From contig CM022678.1 of NCBI GenBank assembly GCA_012295275.1, positions 12,864,592 through 12,892,091 of the forward strand: 27,500 bases of DNA, in the 5' to 3' direction. The stretch comes from Chrysomallon squamiferum (taxonomy: Eukaryota > Mollusca > Gastropoda > Neomphalida > Peltospiridae). Shown here in pieces: positions 1 to 10,449 of this stretch. The notes under the pieces were generated by a model. It had not been told where the DNA came from. It saw only the letters and a program-made list of their open reading frames with translations, and did no database searches. Made by a program: the position numbers and the translations under genes. Position 1 is the stretch's first letter. Each line of letters opens with the position of its first letter.

Positions 1-39
<39 letters not shown>
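1..39 (+). repeat. (TC)n then (TG)n, cut by the window edge
   Basis: A pure TC dinucleotide run from base 1 to about 31, then TGTGTGTG. The tract extends beyond the window. Confidence 0.95.
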
Positions 40-635
40 TATTTTCTCTTAATTTCGTTCCATTTTCACAATTCATTTTTATAGCTTTTGCTGTCTTATA
101 CTCATCACCATTTATCTCAATTTTCTTTCTTTTTCTCTTTTCTCTTTTCTTTAAAGTGTGGAAATTTGTCTTCTTTTTCCACATCCCCAATCGATCAAAC
201 AATATCGTCTGTATGATAAAAGTGATGAGTCTGTAATCACTAATACTTCAGACTGGACATAATAATCTACATTATCGACCATAAACCCCCAAACACGCTG
301 ACTTTATTACTTAAGCCAAGGGTCATGTGTTCGAAACCCCAAGGCGGACTCACTGAACCATTTTTGTTCTTCCGTCGACTGGAGAGGGAATGTCCACCAG
401 GAACGTCAGTGAAAGCGTGAGCGAGCCGCGTTCATTGCTAAGTGAAGAAGAAAAATGAAATGGCGCATTCGCACACATTCGTTTTTATTAGCGTTCCGAC
501 ACAAAACTAGGTTTATTCCTCTCTTTGGTACATTATGTAATGATGTCGTTTAGACGTGCTTGTAAAAGCCACGAAGAGGCGAGATATATATTCTTTTCCT
601 TTTGATCATCTTGTTTCTCATTTGGATAGTTGTCG
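40..635. other. Non-coding flank; possible tRNA-SINE remnant at about 285-430
   Basis: No credible gene. The stretch 285-430 is richer in GC than its surroundings and includes GTTCGAAAC (about 331-339), a match to the pol III B-box core. No convincing A box or terminal repeat was found, so a degraded tRNA-derived SINE is only a possibility. Confidence 0.3.
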
Positions 636-750
<115 letters not shown>

Positions 751-976
751 ATTATTATTTTATTTTTATTTTATTATTAATATTATTTTTTCCGCAGAGA
801 GAAACTAGTTTTATTGTGAGAGCTAAACTCTTCACAGAGACAACATCCCCGCATTTTGTAAAAACCTGGCACTGCCGTTGATATCTTCCAACAATGTAGT
901 TCAGATTCATAACGAGGCTAATAATTATGACCGATGTCTTGATTCAAGAGTGAGAGAATAAAAGATTAAAAAAAAC

Positions 977-979
<3 letters not shown>

Positions 980-1071
<92 letters not shown>
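980..1071 (+). repeat. (GA)n microsatellite, ~46 units
   Basis: An uninterrupted GA dinucleotide run about 760 bases upstream of the claudin-like ATG. Confidence 0.95.
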
Positions 1072-1073
<2 letters not shown>

Positions 1074-1829
1074 TAACCATCCACGCAATAAAGAAATTCG
1101 GACAAGTAAACAAAAGATCGCTAACAGTAACACCTAATTAATTTTTTTTTTCTATGAAGTTAACAACAATGTCGCATTTAATCCACTTTTCCAGACACCT
1201 GGAACCTCTCTAAGTATCCAATTATTATTTTATTAACGTTTATATTCCCTCATTGAATCGATATTTTATGGGGAGTGTGTAATTTCACCTCCCCTGTTCC
1301 GCCATTGCTGGCGGCACCTTTAATTGTTGACGCCAAGGTTCAAAACTGTTTTGTTCTTTTTCAGGAGTTATCTGAGATTAGTGTGGCAGTTTCCGCGAAA
1401 TACCGGAAATTACAACAGCAGCGAGACAGGTTAATTTAGTGTCTGATTTGACGATTTCGAGAGCATCAAAACGGTAGAATTTACAGAAGAATAAACACTG
1501 TAAAAAGAAAGGAAACGGGATACATAAGAAGAGAGAAGAGGGGAGAAGAGTAGAAGAAAATAAAAAGAGAAAGAAGAAAATAGAAGAAGACGAAAAAAAA
1601 TATAAGTTGAAATCACTGCAATTCTGGATCTGCGGAAATCGTAGAATTTTTTTTTAGAAATAAATGGATTGATTCTTCTGCTGTCGAGTATTTACGAACG
1701 AAAAGTACAGAAAATCAGAAGAGAAAGAAAGCAAATGGAAAAAGTTGAAAAAAAATTAATTTAAAAAACTGGGGAAAAATACGAAAAGATAAGTTAGAAA
1801 GAAAGAAAGAAAAATATTTATATTTAAAA
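1072..1829 (+). promoter_or_regulatory. 5' flank and leader of the claudin-like gene
   Basis: No other gene seen. The region 1280-1430 is richer in GC than the rest and could hold the promoter or a leader exon: TTTTTCAG|GAG at about 1357-1364 and GACAG|GTTAAT near 1428 could bound a small non-coding exon. From about 1490 to 1829 it is purine-rich (GAAA/GAAG repeats). No TATA box can be assigned in such AT-rich DNA. Confidence 0.3.
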
Positions 1830-2058
1830 ATGGCTGCAGGAAGAAAATCTGCAATTGTCTTCCTTATCATTGAATTCGCCATTTTGGTTCCCTACATTGT
1901 GGCATTTTCCCTTGATACATGGGCAATCATAATGGAGAACGAAGCCGCTGAACCGATGAAGTCAAATATGGGACTGTGGTGGGGTTGCGGCTACAACCAC
2001 GACATGCAGTTCGTTGACGTCGGAAACTGTTTCTCTATGTTAGAGGCTGGTGTACCAG
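1830..2058 (+). CDS. Claudin-like gene, coding exon 1
   Basis: Encodes residues 1-76 plus the first base of codon 77: TM1 and the first extracellular loop with W31, GLW at 48-50, C53 and C67. The donor is CCAG|GTATTA. If this intron were retained, the frame would run to a stop at 2127-2129 and add a methionine/phenylalanine-rich hydrophobic stretch, giving a 99-residue truncated product. The 5' UTR end is not visible. The purine-rich leader upstream (about 1490-1829) carries GAAA repeats. Confidence 0.85.
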
Positions 2059-2287
2059 GTATTACTTTTTATATGATGATGATGATAATGATGATGTTCG
2101 TTTTCTTCTTTATAACGTCTGTAAACTAATTTCTGAAATAATTCTGATTCAGTATCCGATGAGTATCTCGTCCAACATACTAAAATTAAAAACCTGTAAA
2201 TTACTTCATTATTCAAAAAAAATAATAATAATAATCATAATTTTTTTTTTTTAAATAACTAAAATAAAAAACGAATAAATAAATAGA

Positions 2288-2338
<51 letters not shown>

Positions 2339-2674
2339 AAATTAATAATAATAAATAAAAAATTAAACAAGCAAAATAAATAAATAAATTAATATTTAAA
2401 TAAATAAAACTTTAAAACCGCATACAGCCAATCAAAAACGTTGTAACAAAAGGTGTTCGTATTTTACTTTCTCTTTCGGTTTCAGCGTGGCTGCGCGCTG
2501 TCCAGGGATTCGCGATTCTTGGAATTTTCTTTGGCGTGGTCTGCCTCATTCTGACCAGTGTGATGGCGTGGGGTCCCTGTGACCCCAACATGATGTTCAA
2601 ATTATTTCTACCTGTGTGGTATTTCGCAGGTATGGATTATTTTAATTAAACTGTAGATATATAGATAGATAGAA

Positions 2675-2705
<31 letters not shown>

Positions 2706-3650
2706 GAGACAGACAGATAGATAGATAGACAGATAAAAAGATATACGCATATACAAAGATAAATAGACAAAACCAGAAGCATATATATAGGTCAACAGAA
2801 ATAAATATATCGATAGTTTTCGAGATGATCGATGTTTGAGTGGATAGATGGGTAGCTTGCAGAGAAAGAGAGAAGATAATGTGTTTGTGTTATTTTGAGT
2901 TTATTGGATGCAATAACAGTCATGAATTAGGAATTAGTACAACCAGCAGCTGTACGGGCGCATGAATACAGTATTTAAAAAACAAATTTTATGAATTTTC
3001 AGATTTCTTTATATAGGGCGCACGAATTCAGTATTTCTTTAATTACTTTTTATGTGTTCAGGATGTAAAATTAATAGAAATAGTACTACACTGTATTCAG
3101 TATTTCTTTAATTGCTTTTTATGTGTTCAGGATGTAAAATTAATAGAAATAGTACTACACTGTATTCAGTATTTCTTTAATTACTTTTTATGTGTTCAGG
3201 ATTCTGTATGTAAAATTAATAGAAATAGTACTACACTGTATTCAGTATTTTTCTTTTTATGTTTAATTACTGTATTCAGTATTTCTTTTACTTTTATGTG
3301 TTCAGGATGTAAAATTAATAGAAATAGTACTACGCTGTATTCAGTATTTCTTTAATTACTTTTTATGTGTTCAGGATTCTGTATGTAAAATTAATAGAAA
3401 TAGTACTACACTGTATTCAGTATTTCGTTAAATATTTTTTACGTTTTCAGGTTTCTCTATGTTGCTGGCCATAGTGATTTTTGGAGCGAGCATGCCACCC
3501 TACGAACGTATTATTCCTGAATACGGCGTGCCTGGCCGGAGCAAACTTATCATTCAGAAATTCTGGACTGCTTTTATTATCGAATCCATCGCGTCTTGTG
3601 CCTGGAATGCGTTCGGCTTCGTGTTTCTCTGTGCTATTTGCTGTACGTAG
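1830..3650 (+). CDS. Claudin/PMP22-like four-transmembrane protein, 3 exons, complete
   Basis: The spliced CDS is 1830-2058, 2486-2629 and 3451-3650 (573 nt, 190 residues plus TAG). Both introns are phase 1 with GT..AG ends. Seen in the protein: a hydrophobic segment at residues 8-28; an extracellular-loop signature W31, G48-L49-W50, C53 and C67, which is the claudin-family W-GLW-C-C pattern; then R80 before a second membrane segment at 82-105; a third at 116-138; a loop with PPYERIIPEYG; and a fourth at 162-188. The length fits small claudin/PMP22/EMP/voltage-gated-channel-gamma-type proteins. Known for the family: plasma-membrane tetraspans of cell junctions or channel accessory subunits. 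Which subfamily this belongs to cannot be decided here. The cytoplasmic tail after TM4 is nearly absent (ends C-C-T), so there is no obvious PDZ-binding motif. The start ATG has a good context (A at -3, G at +4) and sits just before TM1. Confidence 0.85.
2274..2339 (+). repeat. AAAT tetranucleotide repeat in claudin-like intron 1
   Basis: About 16 near-perfect AAAT units lie inside a wider A/T-only stretch (2215-2410) of intron 1. Confidence 0.9.
2486..2629 (+). CDS. Claudin-like gene, coding exon 2
   Basis: The acceptor is CGGTTTCAG|CG and the donor is GCAG|GTATGG. It encodes residues 77 (split) to 124, starting AWLRAVQGF, with TM2 (about 82-105), a short intracellular turn WGPCDPNMM and the start of TM3. 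The exon is clearly richer in GC than the AT-rich intron on either side. It has no start codon of its own, but reads without a stop in the frame that joins exons 1 and 3. Confidence 0.85.
2655..2735 (+). repeat. GATA/GACA microsatellite in claudin-like intron 2
   Basis: Interspersed GATA and GACA tetranucleotides start about 25 bases after the exon 2 donor. The same compound motif recurs at 4829-4918. Confidence 0.9.
2955..3450 (+). repeat. ~69-bp tandem array in claudin-like intron 2, running into the exon 3 acceptor
   Basis: Units begin with CAGTATTTC or a close variant at 2969 (degenerate), 3029, 3098, 3167, 3243 (shortened), 3277, 3342 and 3418. The spacings are 60, 69, 69, 76, 34, 65 and 76 bp. 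Seven of the eight carry a pyrimidine-rich stretch and TTCAG near offset 33, at 3002, 3061, 3130, 3199, 3305, 3374 and 3450. The last of these, at 3450, is the genuine 3' splice site of exon 3. Confidence 0.9.
3451..3650 (+). CDS. Claudin-like gene, coding exon 3 and stop
   Basis: The acceptor is TACGTTTTCAG|GT. It encodes residues 125 (split) to 190: the rest of TM3, the second extracellular loop and TM4 (about 162-188), ending CAICCT and TAG at 3648-3650. GTACGT at 3643-3648, which overlaps the last codons and stop, resembles a 5' splice site, so an alternative 3' end with a longer cytoplasmic tail is possible. I did not find a convincing tail exon. Confidence 0.82.
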
Positions 3651-4161
<511 letters not shown>

Positions 4162-4167
4162 AATAAA
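4162..4167 (+). promoter_or_regulatory. Candidate poly(A) signal of the claudin-like gene
   Basis: AATAAA is followed by a T-rich region (CTTCTCATTATTATATTG). It lies 512 bases after the TAG, so the 3' UTR would contain the (TC)n tract at 3912-4008. There is no transcript support. Confidence 0.4.
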
Positions 4168-4857
4168 AGAGCTTCTCATTATTATATTGTATTACATAAC
4201 CATATTATATATAAAAAATCTAGTATTTACAATTTGCATTTGTTTAGTAAATCAAGTAATACTTGTATAGTTATATACTTCAGTGTTGTATAATTTCCGT
4301 TTATTGTTATTCATATGTATGTTTTTATATATATATATATATATATATAGTATTAATATGTTATCTGTTTATAAACTATATATAGTTCTGTATAATTATT
4401 CAAAACTTCTGTTGTTATTTGTACTTGAAAGATTTTTGAAACATTTAACATAAAAAAAAAAAATATTTCTCTAATGGGTTGTTTTGGAACAGAAAATGGT
4501 GGATAATTATTTAAATTCATCTTGGCATAACAGAAAGCATTTACCATTCTCTTTGAAGTATTCGCAGATCGAAGCGAGAACGGGAAATAAGATCGTTTAT
4601 GCATAACTCTGACAAAACTGATTTCTGCAATATCTAGGATCGAGTTTCTTAATTTTAGTCATATTCAAATATTTTTTTGTTTGTTACCGGCTATCAGTGG
4701 AATATCGAATTAACATCAATAATAATAATAATAATAATAAGATGAAGAGGAAGAAGTAAAAGAAGAAGAAGAACAGCAACAACAACAACAATTTACGATT
4801 TAAATCTTAAATAAATAATAATAATTTATAGATAGATACATAGAGAGACAGACAGAC

Positions 4858-4919
<62 letters not shown>

Positions 4920-6844
4920 AACAGCTTGGGCATCGATAAAAAAGGAACAATTTTTTAAAATGAAAACTGTAAAATAAAACTAATTAAACATTTATTTAAA
5001 TTATTCAGTTAATTATGGTAGTTATTCAAATTACTCTGTCAGAATTACGCTCTGTGAAAATTACTGAGATTTATGAACGTAATTAGCACATTTTACGTGA
5101 CATATCTCGAAATAAAGCTGACGAAAATGATAAACGTTGTCATGGAGATGGACTGAAATAGTCATGTTACAAGAGTGGAACACGAAAATTACCCTGACTC
5201 GAGATAACATCTCTGATAAATGGCGGTAAATTAAATAACATCTAGAGCAAGAAATTTACCATTCTGTGATAAATGATATTGCAGTCAATTAAATAACATC
5301 AAAACTAAGAAATTATCATAACCTCTACTAGTATTTATTACTGCACACCTACTGAAAATTAGAACAGATTTTCCATCCGTCTGCTTCACATTAAAGCAAA
5401 CTCTTCATCTTCCTAAAAGCAAGGTCATTCTTTGTGGTCAAGCTAATCGTAATAAAACGCCTTTCGGCAATTAGCACAAAAAGCCTACAAAGTCGGAGTT
5501 GGCTATTTTTGCTCAATTTCTGTTCCACATGACAAAACAATCATGGCCGCTGGAAATGCATTATTATTAGTTTTCCGCCGAGATGACTGATCTGCTGAAA
5601 GTGTGAAAGTTATCTGAAGGAGAATTGGTGCTTTCCAAAATATGCCTCTTAAAAATAAAAAATACATCAAAAAAAAAAAAAAAAAAAAAAAAGAAAAAGA
5701 AAAAAGAGAAAAGAATAGAAATAATAATAGTAATAATAATAATAATAATGATAATAATAATAAATAAATAAATAAATAAATGATGCTGTTCAGCGATTTA
5801 GTCAATCCCTTCCTTTTGCCGAGCAGGGAATGAAAACGAATGCAAAATCTGTTTCAGTAATTTATTTGTATCTGAATCATGAATAACGAAATTAATTTAT
5901 TTGGTGGTTTTATTTTTTATATTTTTTTATATATATTTTTTAAACTGTGTTATTTCAAATTCATAAATTTAAGAATAAAAATACAGTAAACCTAATTAAA
6001 GTAATGTACAATTTACTCATAGTTTCTTTTAAGCCGGGTAAGGCCAAGTAACCTTCATTTACTGAGAAATTAATAATAATAACAACAACAACCACAACAA
6101 CAACAATAATAATAATAAATAAATAAATAATTTATTAGCAGGGAAAATAGCAGCTATTTAAACTGAATATCTAAAACTTCAAAACTTTCTGTGCGCGTTT
6201 CCCTTCAACAACCAGAATATTCGTAAAATACTCTAAAACAAAATACATTATTTATTATTTGTTTTATTTTTAGCGCATTTCCAGTCTACAGTCAGTATTA
6301 TTGGATTACAGAGTAAATAATTCTTAAATAGTAATACAATTTTATTATAAACTTCGACTGAATGCATTTTACTAATTTTTATACGTATATCAGGATTAGT
6401 TTTCAAATAATTTAAGTGACCTTGACATATTATTGTGGTAAACCGATCTAGCGCGTATGCTTTTTTTTTTTTTGTTGCTTTTTTTGCTTTTTCTGACGGA
6501 AAATAACAACAAAGAGAGTACAGATACGAAAATATCCCTTGCTACCTGTGTCACCTTTTAATGTCTAATGTTTTTCGACGAACTTTACGTCTGCTTCCAA
6601 AGCCGATGTATGAGTCACAGGCGCGGGCAGAAGAACGATTACCTCACATTCACAGTAAATGTCAAACAGATATGTGTAATTTGCAGACGTCAAACCATTA
6701 ACGCATCTAACGAGTTAAGTAAATGTACTATTAGCCTCGCCGCACAAAATGCCAGAATAATTGTCATCTTTTCCAAAAGTGAACTGTACACAGCTACAAC
6801 CTGTGGTTCTTGCCATTTAAACACCTGCAGTAATACTTAATTAT
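4168..6844. other. Intergenic, microsatellite-rich, no gene recognised
   Basis: Contains (TA)n at about 4327-4350, (AAT)n at about 4719-4740, GATA/GACA at 4829-4918, poly(A) at about 5669-5691, and (AAT)n/(AAAT)n at about 5720-5782. The stretch 6568-6840 is less repetitive and is open for 90 codons on the plus strand, but resembles no family I know and has no splice or context support. Confidence 0.6.
4829..4918 (+). repeat. GATA/GACA microsatellite
   Basis: About 14 uninterrupted GATA units preceded by mixed GATA/GACA/GAGA units; the same compound motif as at 2655-2735. Confidence 0.95.
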
Positions 6845-7045
6845 ATTTGATTCAGTAGTGAAAATTAATGAGTACTTATTATAACAAGAACAACAAAAAG
6901 AAAAACTACAGAAAAAAATTAAATAGAAAAAGAAAGGAAGAAAAAATGAAAGAAAAAAAGATGTTAAGAAACATTTTTTTTTACAGACGAAAGTAAATAA
7001 ATAAAATAAATAAAATAATTAACAGTTATGTAAATAAATAAAAAT

Positions 7046-7081
<36 letters not shown>

Positions 7082-7345
7082 TACAGACTCACATACGCAC
7101 ACATACATATTTGATTCAGTGATGTCTTTATAGTAATGGACAACTTTAAAGATGAAAATTAATGAGTAGTTATTACAACAACAACAACAAAAAGAAAAAC
7201 TACAGAAAAAGAAACAAAATAAAGAAAGAAAGAAAAAATATAAATTTTTTTTTTTTTTTTTACAGAAGAAAGTAAATAAATAAAATAAATAAAATAACAG
7301 TTATGTAAATAAAAAATACTACGTAATATATATATATATTATACA
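6845..7345 (+). repeat. Tandem duplication of a ~260-bp segment
   Basis: Copy A (6845-7108) and copy B (7109-7345) both start ATTTGATTCAGT. They share in order TGAAAATTAATGAGTA, a CAA-rich run, AAAAAGAAAAACTACAG, a poly(T) followed by TACAGA, GAAAGTAAATAAATAAAAT, AACAGTTATGTAAATAAA and a closing (AT)n. Copy B has about 28 extra bases near its start. Confidence 0.85.
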
Positions 7346-9475
7346 CACACATACATACATACATACATACAGACATATACATAAACATACTATGAAAATA
7401 TTTATTATTTATTTATTTTATTTTATTTTTTTTTTTAAATAAACCCTCATAATGTTTGTAAAGAAAGGAAAAAAAAAAAAAAAAATGTAGGGTTTGTTTT
7501 TTTCTCTTTTTTTCTCTTTTCTTTTTAAATTTTTTTTGCATTTCTCATTGGTCTTTTGATTACACATGATTACAGATCTTGAACTTTGATCTTATCTCGT
7601 GATTTGATTAGACGAGAACAGCCAAAAATAAAACAAAGGTTACGAGATAAGGGGAGTTAACCGCCAATATGCTCTTTTTACAAGTTCACTGAATTGTCTA
7701 TACTTTTGCCAAATTATAGTCAGTGGACTATGTTTGTTATATGCATACACATATTTATAAAACTGTTGAGGCGGGTAACCATGGTAACGGAGCGTTTAAA
7801 ACGCATGTTGCAGTGACACAGACGTCTGAGATTTTGCAGGGCATGGGGAGGAGAAAAGTAAAAATAGTAAGTGGAACAAAACAGAACTTAACTAATGGTA
7901 ACTGAAATACATGAAAGGAAAAATCAAATCATACGAAATCAACAAATAAAAACAGTAACTAATATTAATAACAACAATAACACCGCAGCTCCGAACAGTT
8001 AACAATCAGTAACAATAACAATAACAACACTGCACAGTATTAGTAGTCAATAACAACACTTACAGTACAGTATTAGTAGTCAGTAACAACTCCGTTAACA
8101 ACAACGTCAACCAACTCTAAAGTACAGTATTATTAATCAAATGTAGTTTTAAGCCGGCCATTTTAACACCATTGCAATACCACTGGCAAAGCAGTCCCCA
8201 AAGAAACAAACCACACACACAAAAAAATATATATATATATAAACAACCCACAGATTAGATTATTAGTCTGTTGTTTAAATAATTTTTCATCTTTGTTCTT
8301 TTTTTTTTTTTCTTGTTCATTTTGATATTTTTTCTGTAAAATACAGTGCAGATGATCCTTGATTAATGAACATTTTTTCTTTTCTTTTCTTTTTTGGCAT
8401 TTAACTGGTTATGGTTAATGATAAAAAATCATTTTAATGTGTATTGCAACCTATAAGGCAAAATTTCTCCAATAGATGTCGCTACTTAATCAACTTATTT
8501 CAAAGATTTGTTCCGCGAGCGAATGGTTTTGAAGGAACCAGTTGATCAATAGAAGTTAAAAAAAGAGAGAAATATTAAACTTACTGGCGTCCAAAGACGA
8601 CTGAACGCATTTTTTTATTTTTGATTCTAAAGGTAAATAAACAGATTTAAGAGAGTGACTTATGAATGCACGAGATTGTCATTAACCTACTTTAATGCAT
8701 GATAAATCGTGCTGTTATCGGACGCCGGAGAAAAGCAACTGTATGGACTAAAATCTTAACATGAATGGATGGAAGAATCGCAGATGGTAATTTAACCTGT
8801 TTGAGGCTAGTCTAAAGATTATCTGGGTGAATGATATCCATTTTGAAAGACTGAGAGTCTAGTCGTAATAGTTTTTATATAAGATATGATTCTAAATTTA
8901 TTAGAATTTATTTTATATTAAGCTTTTTAGTATTGATTGTCTAAATATAATATAATTTATTTAATATCATTTAAATACACATGTACTTTATAATTCGTTG
9001 TTTGCAAATTTCTGGTAGACATATTTTTAGCCATGTAACAATATTATGAGGCTATCGATTATACTCTCGTCTTTTCTTTTTAACCCTAAATTATATTTCA
9101 TCATGAACATTATGATCACTGAATCATGACTGTATTTCATCATTTATTTTTATTTTATTTTTTATTTTTATTTTATTTTATGAAAACGAGTATTTCTTTA
9201 AAAAGAATACTTAAAACCTTTCTGTTCAATGTAAGCTTCAGGTAATGTATAAATATTTTCGATTTTTTAATATTTTATTTGTTAATTTCAGGCAGATATA
9301 GGTTGAAGCAAGGATTATGATTTCAATACCAACGACAATTTGATTAAATCTGATTTAAAAATTAACATACAGAGTTTTAATTTAATATTTTTTAAAGTGT
9401 ATCACTCAATCCTTTTTTTCTTTTTGGATAGTTACCACATATATATATATTTATAATTTCTTTTTTCTGTGCTAG
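7346..9475. other. Intergenic / upstream region of the SLC25A51-like gene
   Basis: AT-rich with poly(A/T) runs and AAC-type trinucleotide degeneracy at 7950-8110. The stretch 8450-8790 is more complex and includes CGGACGCCGGAG near 8719. It may hold the promoter or first leader exon of the carrier gene, but no element can be assigned with confidence. Confidence 0.4.
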
Positions 9476-9576
9476 GATTTTAACACACTAAGAAGACTGT
9501 GGTCAGAAAAAATAAAAATAAGTCATGTTGTGGCTGGCAAAGGAGACGAGATTGAGAAAATACTGGTGACAAAATT
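9476..9576 (+). promoter_or_regulatory. SLC25A51: Probable 5' UTR exon segment of SLC25A51-like gene
   Basis: A pyrimidine-rich run ending TGTGCTAG (AG at 9474-9475) looks like a 3' splice site, so a leader intron probably precedes this exon. A possible partner donor, CAGATG|GTAATT, lies at 8787, after the GC-richer stretch around 8690-8780. That pairing is only a guess. Confidence 0.4.
9525..9569 (+). promoter_or_regulatory. Upstream ORF of 14 codons plus stop before the SLC25A51-like start
   Basis: ATG at 9525 opens a short frame (MLWLAKETRLRKYW) that ends with TGA at 9567-9569, seven bases before the main ATG. It is in a different frame from the carrier, so it would act as a uORF if the mRNA includes this segment. 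Confidence 0.45.
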
Positions 9577-10449
9577 ATGCATGATAAAAGCACCATGTAT
9601 CAGGCAACAGAGTATGAAGATAACTACAGTGAGTTTGTTTGTGGGTGGGGAGCAGCCTTTGTGAACATCACAGCCACCTTCCCGCTGAACAAGGCAATAT
9701 TCAGACAGCAGCTTCATGGAATCTCAGGTTTCCGAGCTATTGGTCAGTTGCGGAAAGAAGGTCTGCATAATCTTTACCGTGGTGTGTTCCCCCCTCTTCT
9801 TCAGAAAACCACGTCATTGTCCCTGATGTTTGGAATGTACTACAGATTTCAGCGCCTTCTTATTGACCACTACCCTCATGTTCAGAAACCTGTAACTCAG
9901 GCAACAGCAGCCTTTATGGCTGGAACCGTAGAGGCAACGCTGGCACCATTTGAACGTATTCAGACATTGTTACAAGACCGAAGTTACCACAAACATCTGA
10001 AAAACACCACGCACGCCTTTATGGAGCTGCGACATTATGGACTGCGGGAATACTATCGCGGCTTCACTCCAATTCTGATAAGAAATGGACCCAGTAACAT
10101 CATGTTCTTCTTGGGCAGGGATTACTTTCAGACAGTTCTTCCACTACGAGATGAAGGGAAAGAAAAACTAATCAAAGACTTTATCAGTGGTGCTCTGCTT
10201 GGTGCCTTTATCAGCACAGTCTATTTCCCTGTCAATGTCGTCAAAACAAGGATGCAGTCTCAGTTAGGTGGACCATTTGTTGGCTTCTTGCAGACATTTC
10301 GTGTTGTGATGATAGAGAGAAAGTACAGCATCACCAGACTGTTTCGAGGCTATCATCTCAACTACATGCGGTCTTTCCTGTCCTGGGGTATTATCAACAT
10401 GTCCTACGAATTCTTTATGCAAAACATTTCCCGAAACCGAGCCCCGTGA
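9577..10449 (+). CDS. SLC25A51: Mitochondrial NAD+ carrier, SLC25A51-like
   Basis: A single-exon CDS of 290 residues, close to the ~297 of the vertebrate SLC25A51/52 proteins. It has the three-fold mitochondrial carrier layout, with signature motifs at FPLNKAIFRQQ (35-45), APFERIQTLLQ (123-133) and FPVNVVKTRMQSQ (217-229). Only the second motif keeps the P-x-[DE]-x-x-[KR] acid; the first and third have Asn there (N38, N220). This departure, together with LYRGVFPPLLQKT, YYRGFTPILIRNG and the C-terminal SWGIINMSYEF, is characteristic of SLC25A51/MCART1. E126 in motif 2 matches the glutamate at the equivalent place in the human protein. Family knowledge: six-helix inner-membrane carriers importing NAD+ into the matrix. 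Inferred role: supply of mitochondrial NAD+ for respiration. The gene is intronless in its coding part. M1 is chosen; M7 (9595) is an alternative, since the region before the first helix (about 19) is not conserved. Confidence 0.93.
   Translation: MHDKSTMYQATEYEDNYSEFVCGWGAAFVNITATFPLNKAIFRQQLHGISGFRAIGQLRKEGLHNLYRGVFPPLLQKTTSLSLMFGMYYRFQRLLIDHYPHVQKPVTQATAAFMAGTVEATLAPFERIQTLLQDRSYHKHLKNTTHAFMELRHYGLREYYRGFTPILIRNGPSNIMFFLGRDYFQTVLPLRDEGKEKLIKDFISGALLGAFISTVYFPVNVVKTRMQSQLGGPFVGFLQTFRVVMIERKYSITRLFRGYHLNYMRSFLSWGIINMSYEFFMQNISRNRAP

Noticed and set aside
285-430. tRNA gene or intact SINE
   Set aside because: A B-box-like GTTCGAAAC is present, but the T-arm stem does not pair well and no A box or cloverleaf was found. 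Kept only as a weak SINE-remnant note.
6568-6840. 90-codon plus-strand open frame in a less repetitive stretch
   Set aside because: No recognisable family, no splice sites or upstream context, and such a length can occur by chance. Possibly a decayed element, but nothing supports a gene.
9523-9717. Minus-strand frame antisense to the start of the carrier
   Set aside because: Shadow of the SLC25A51-like CDS; no independent support.
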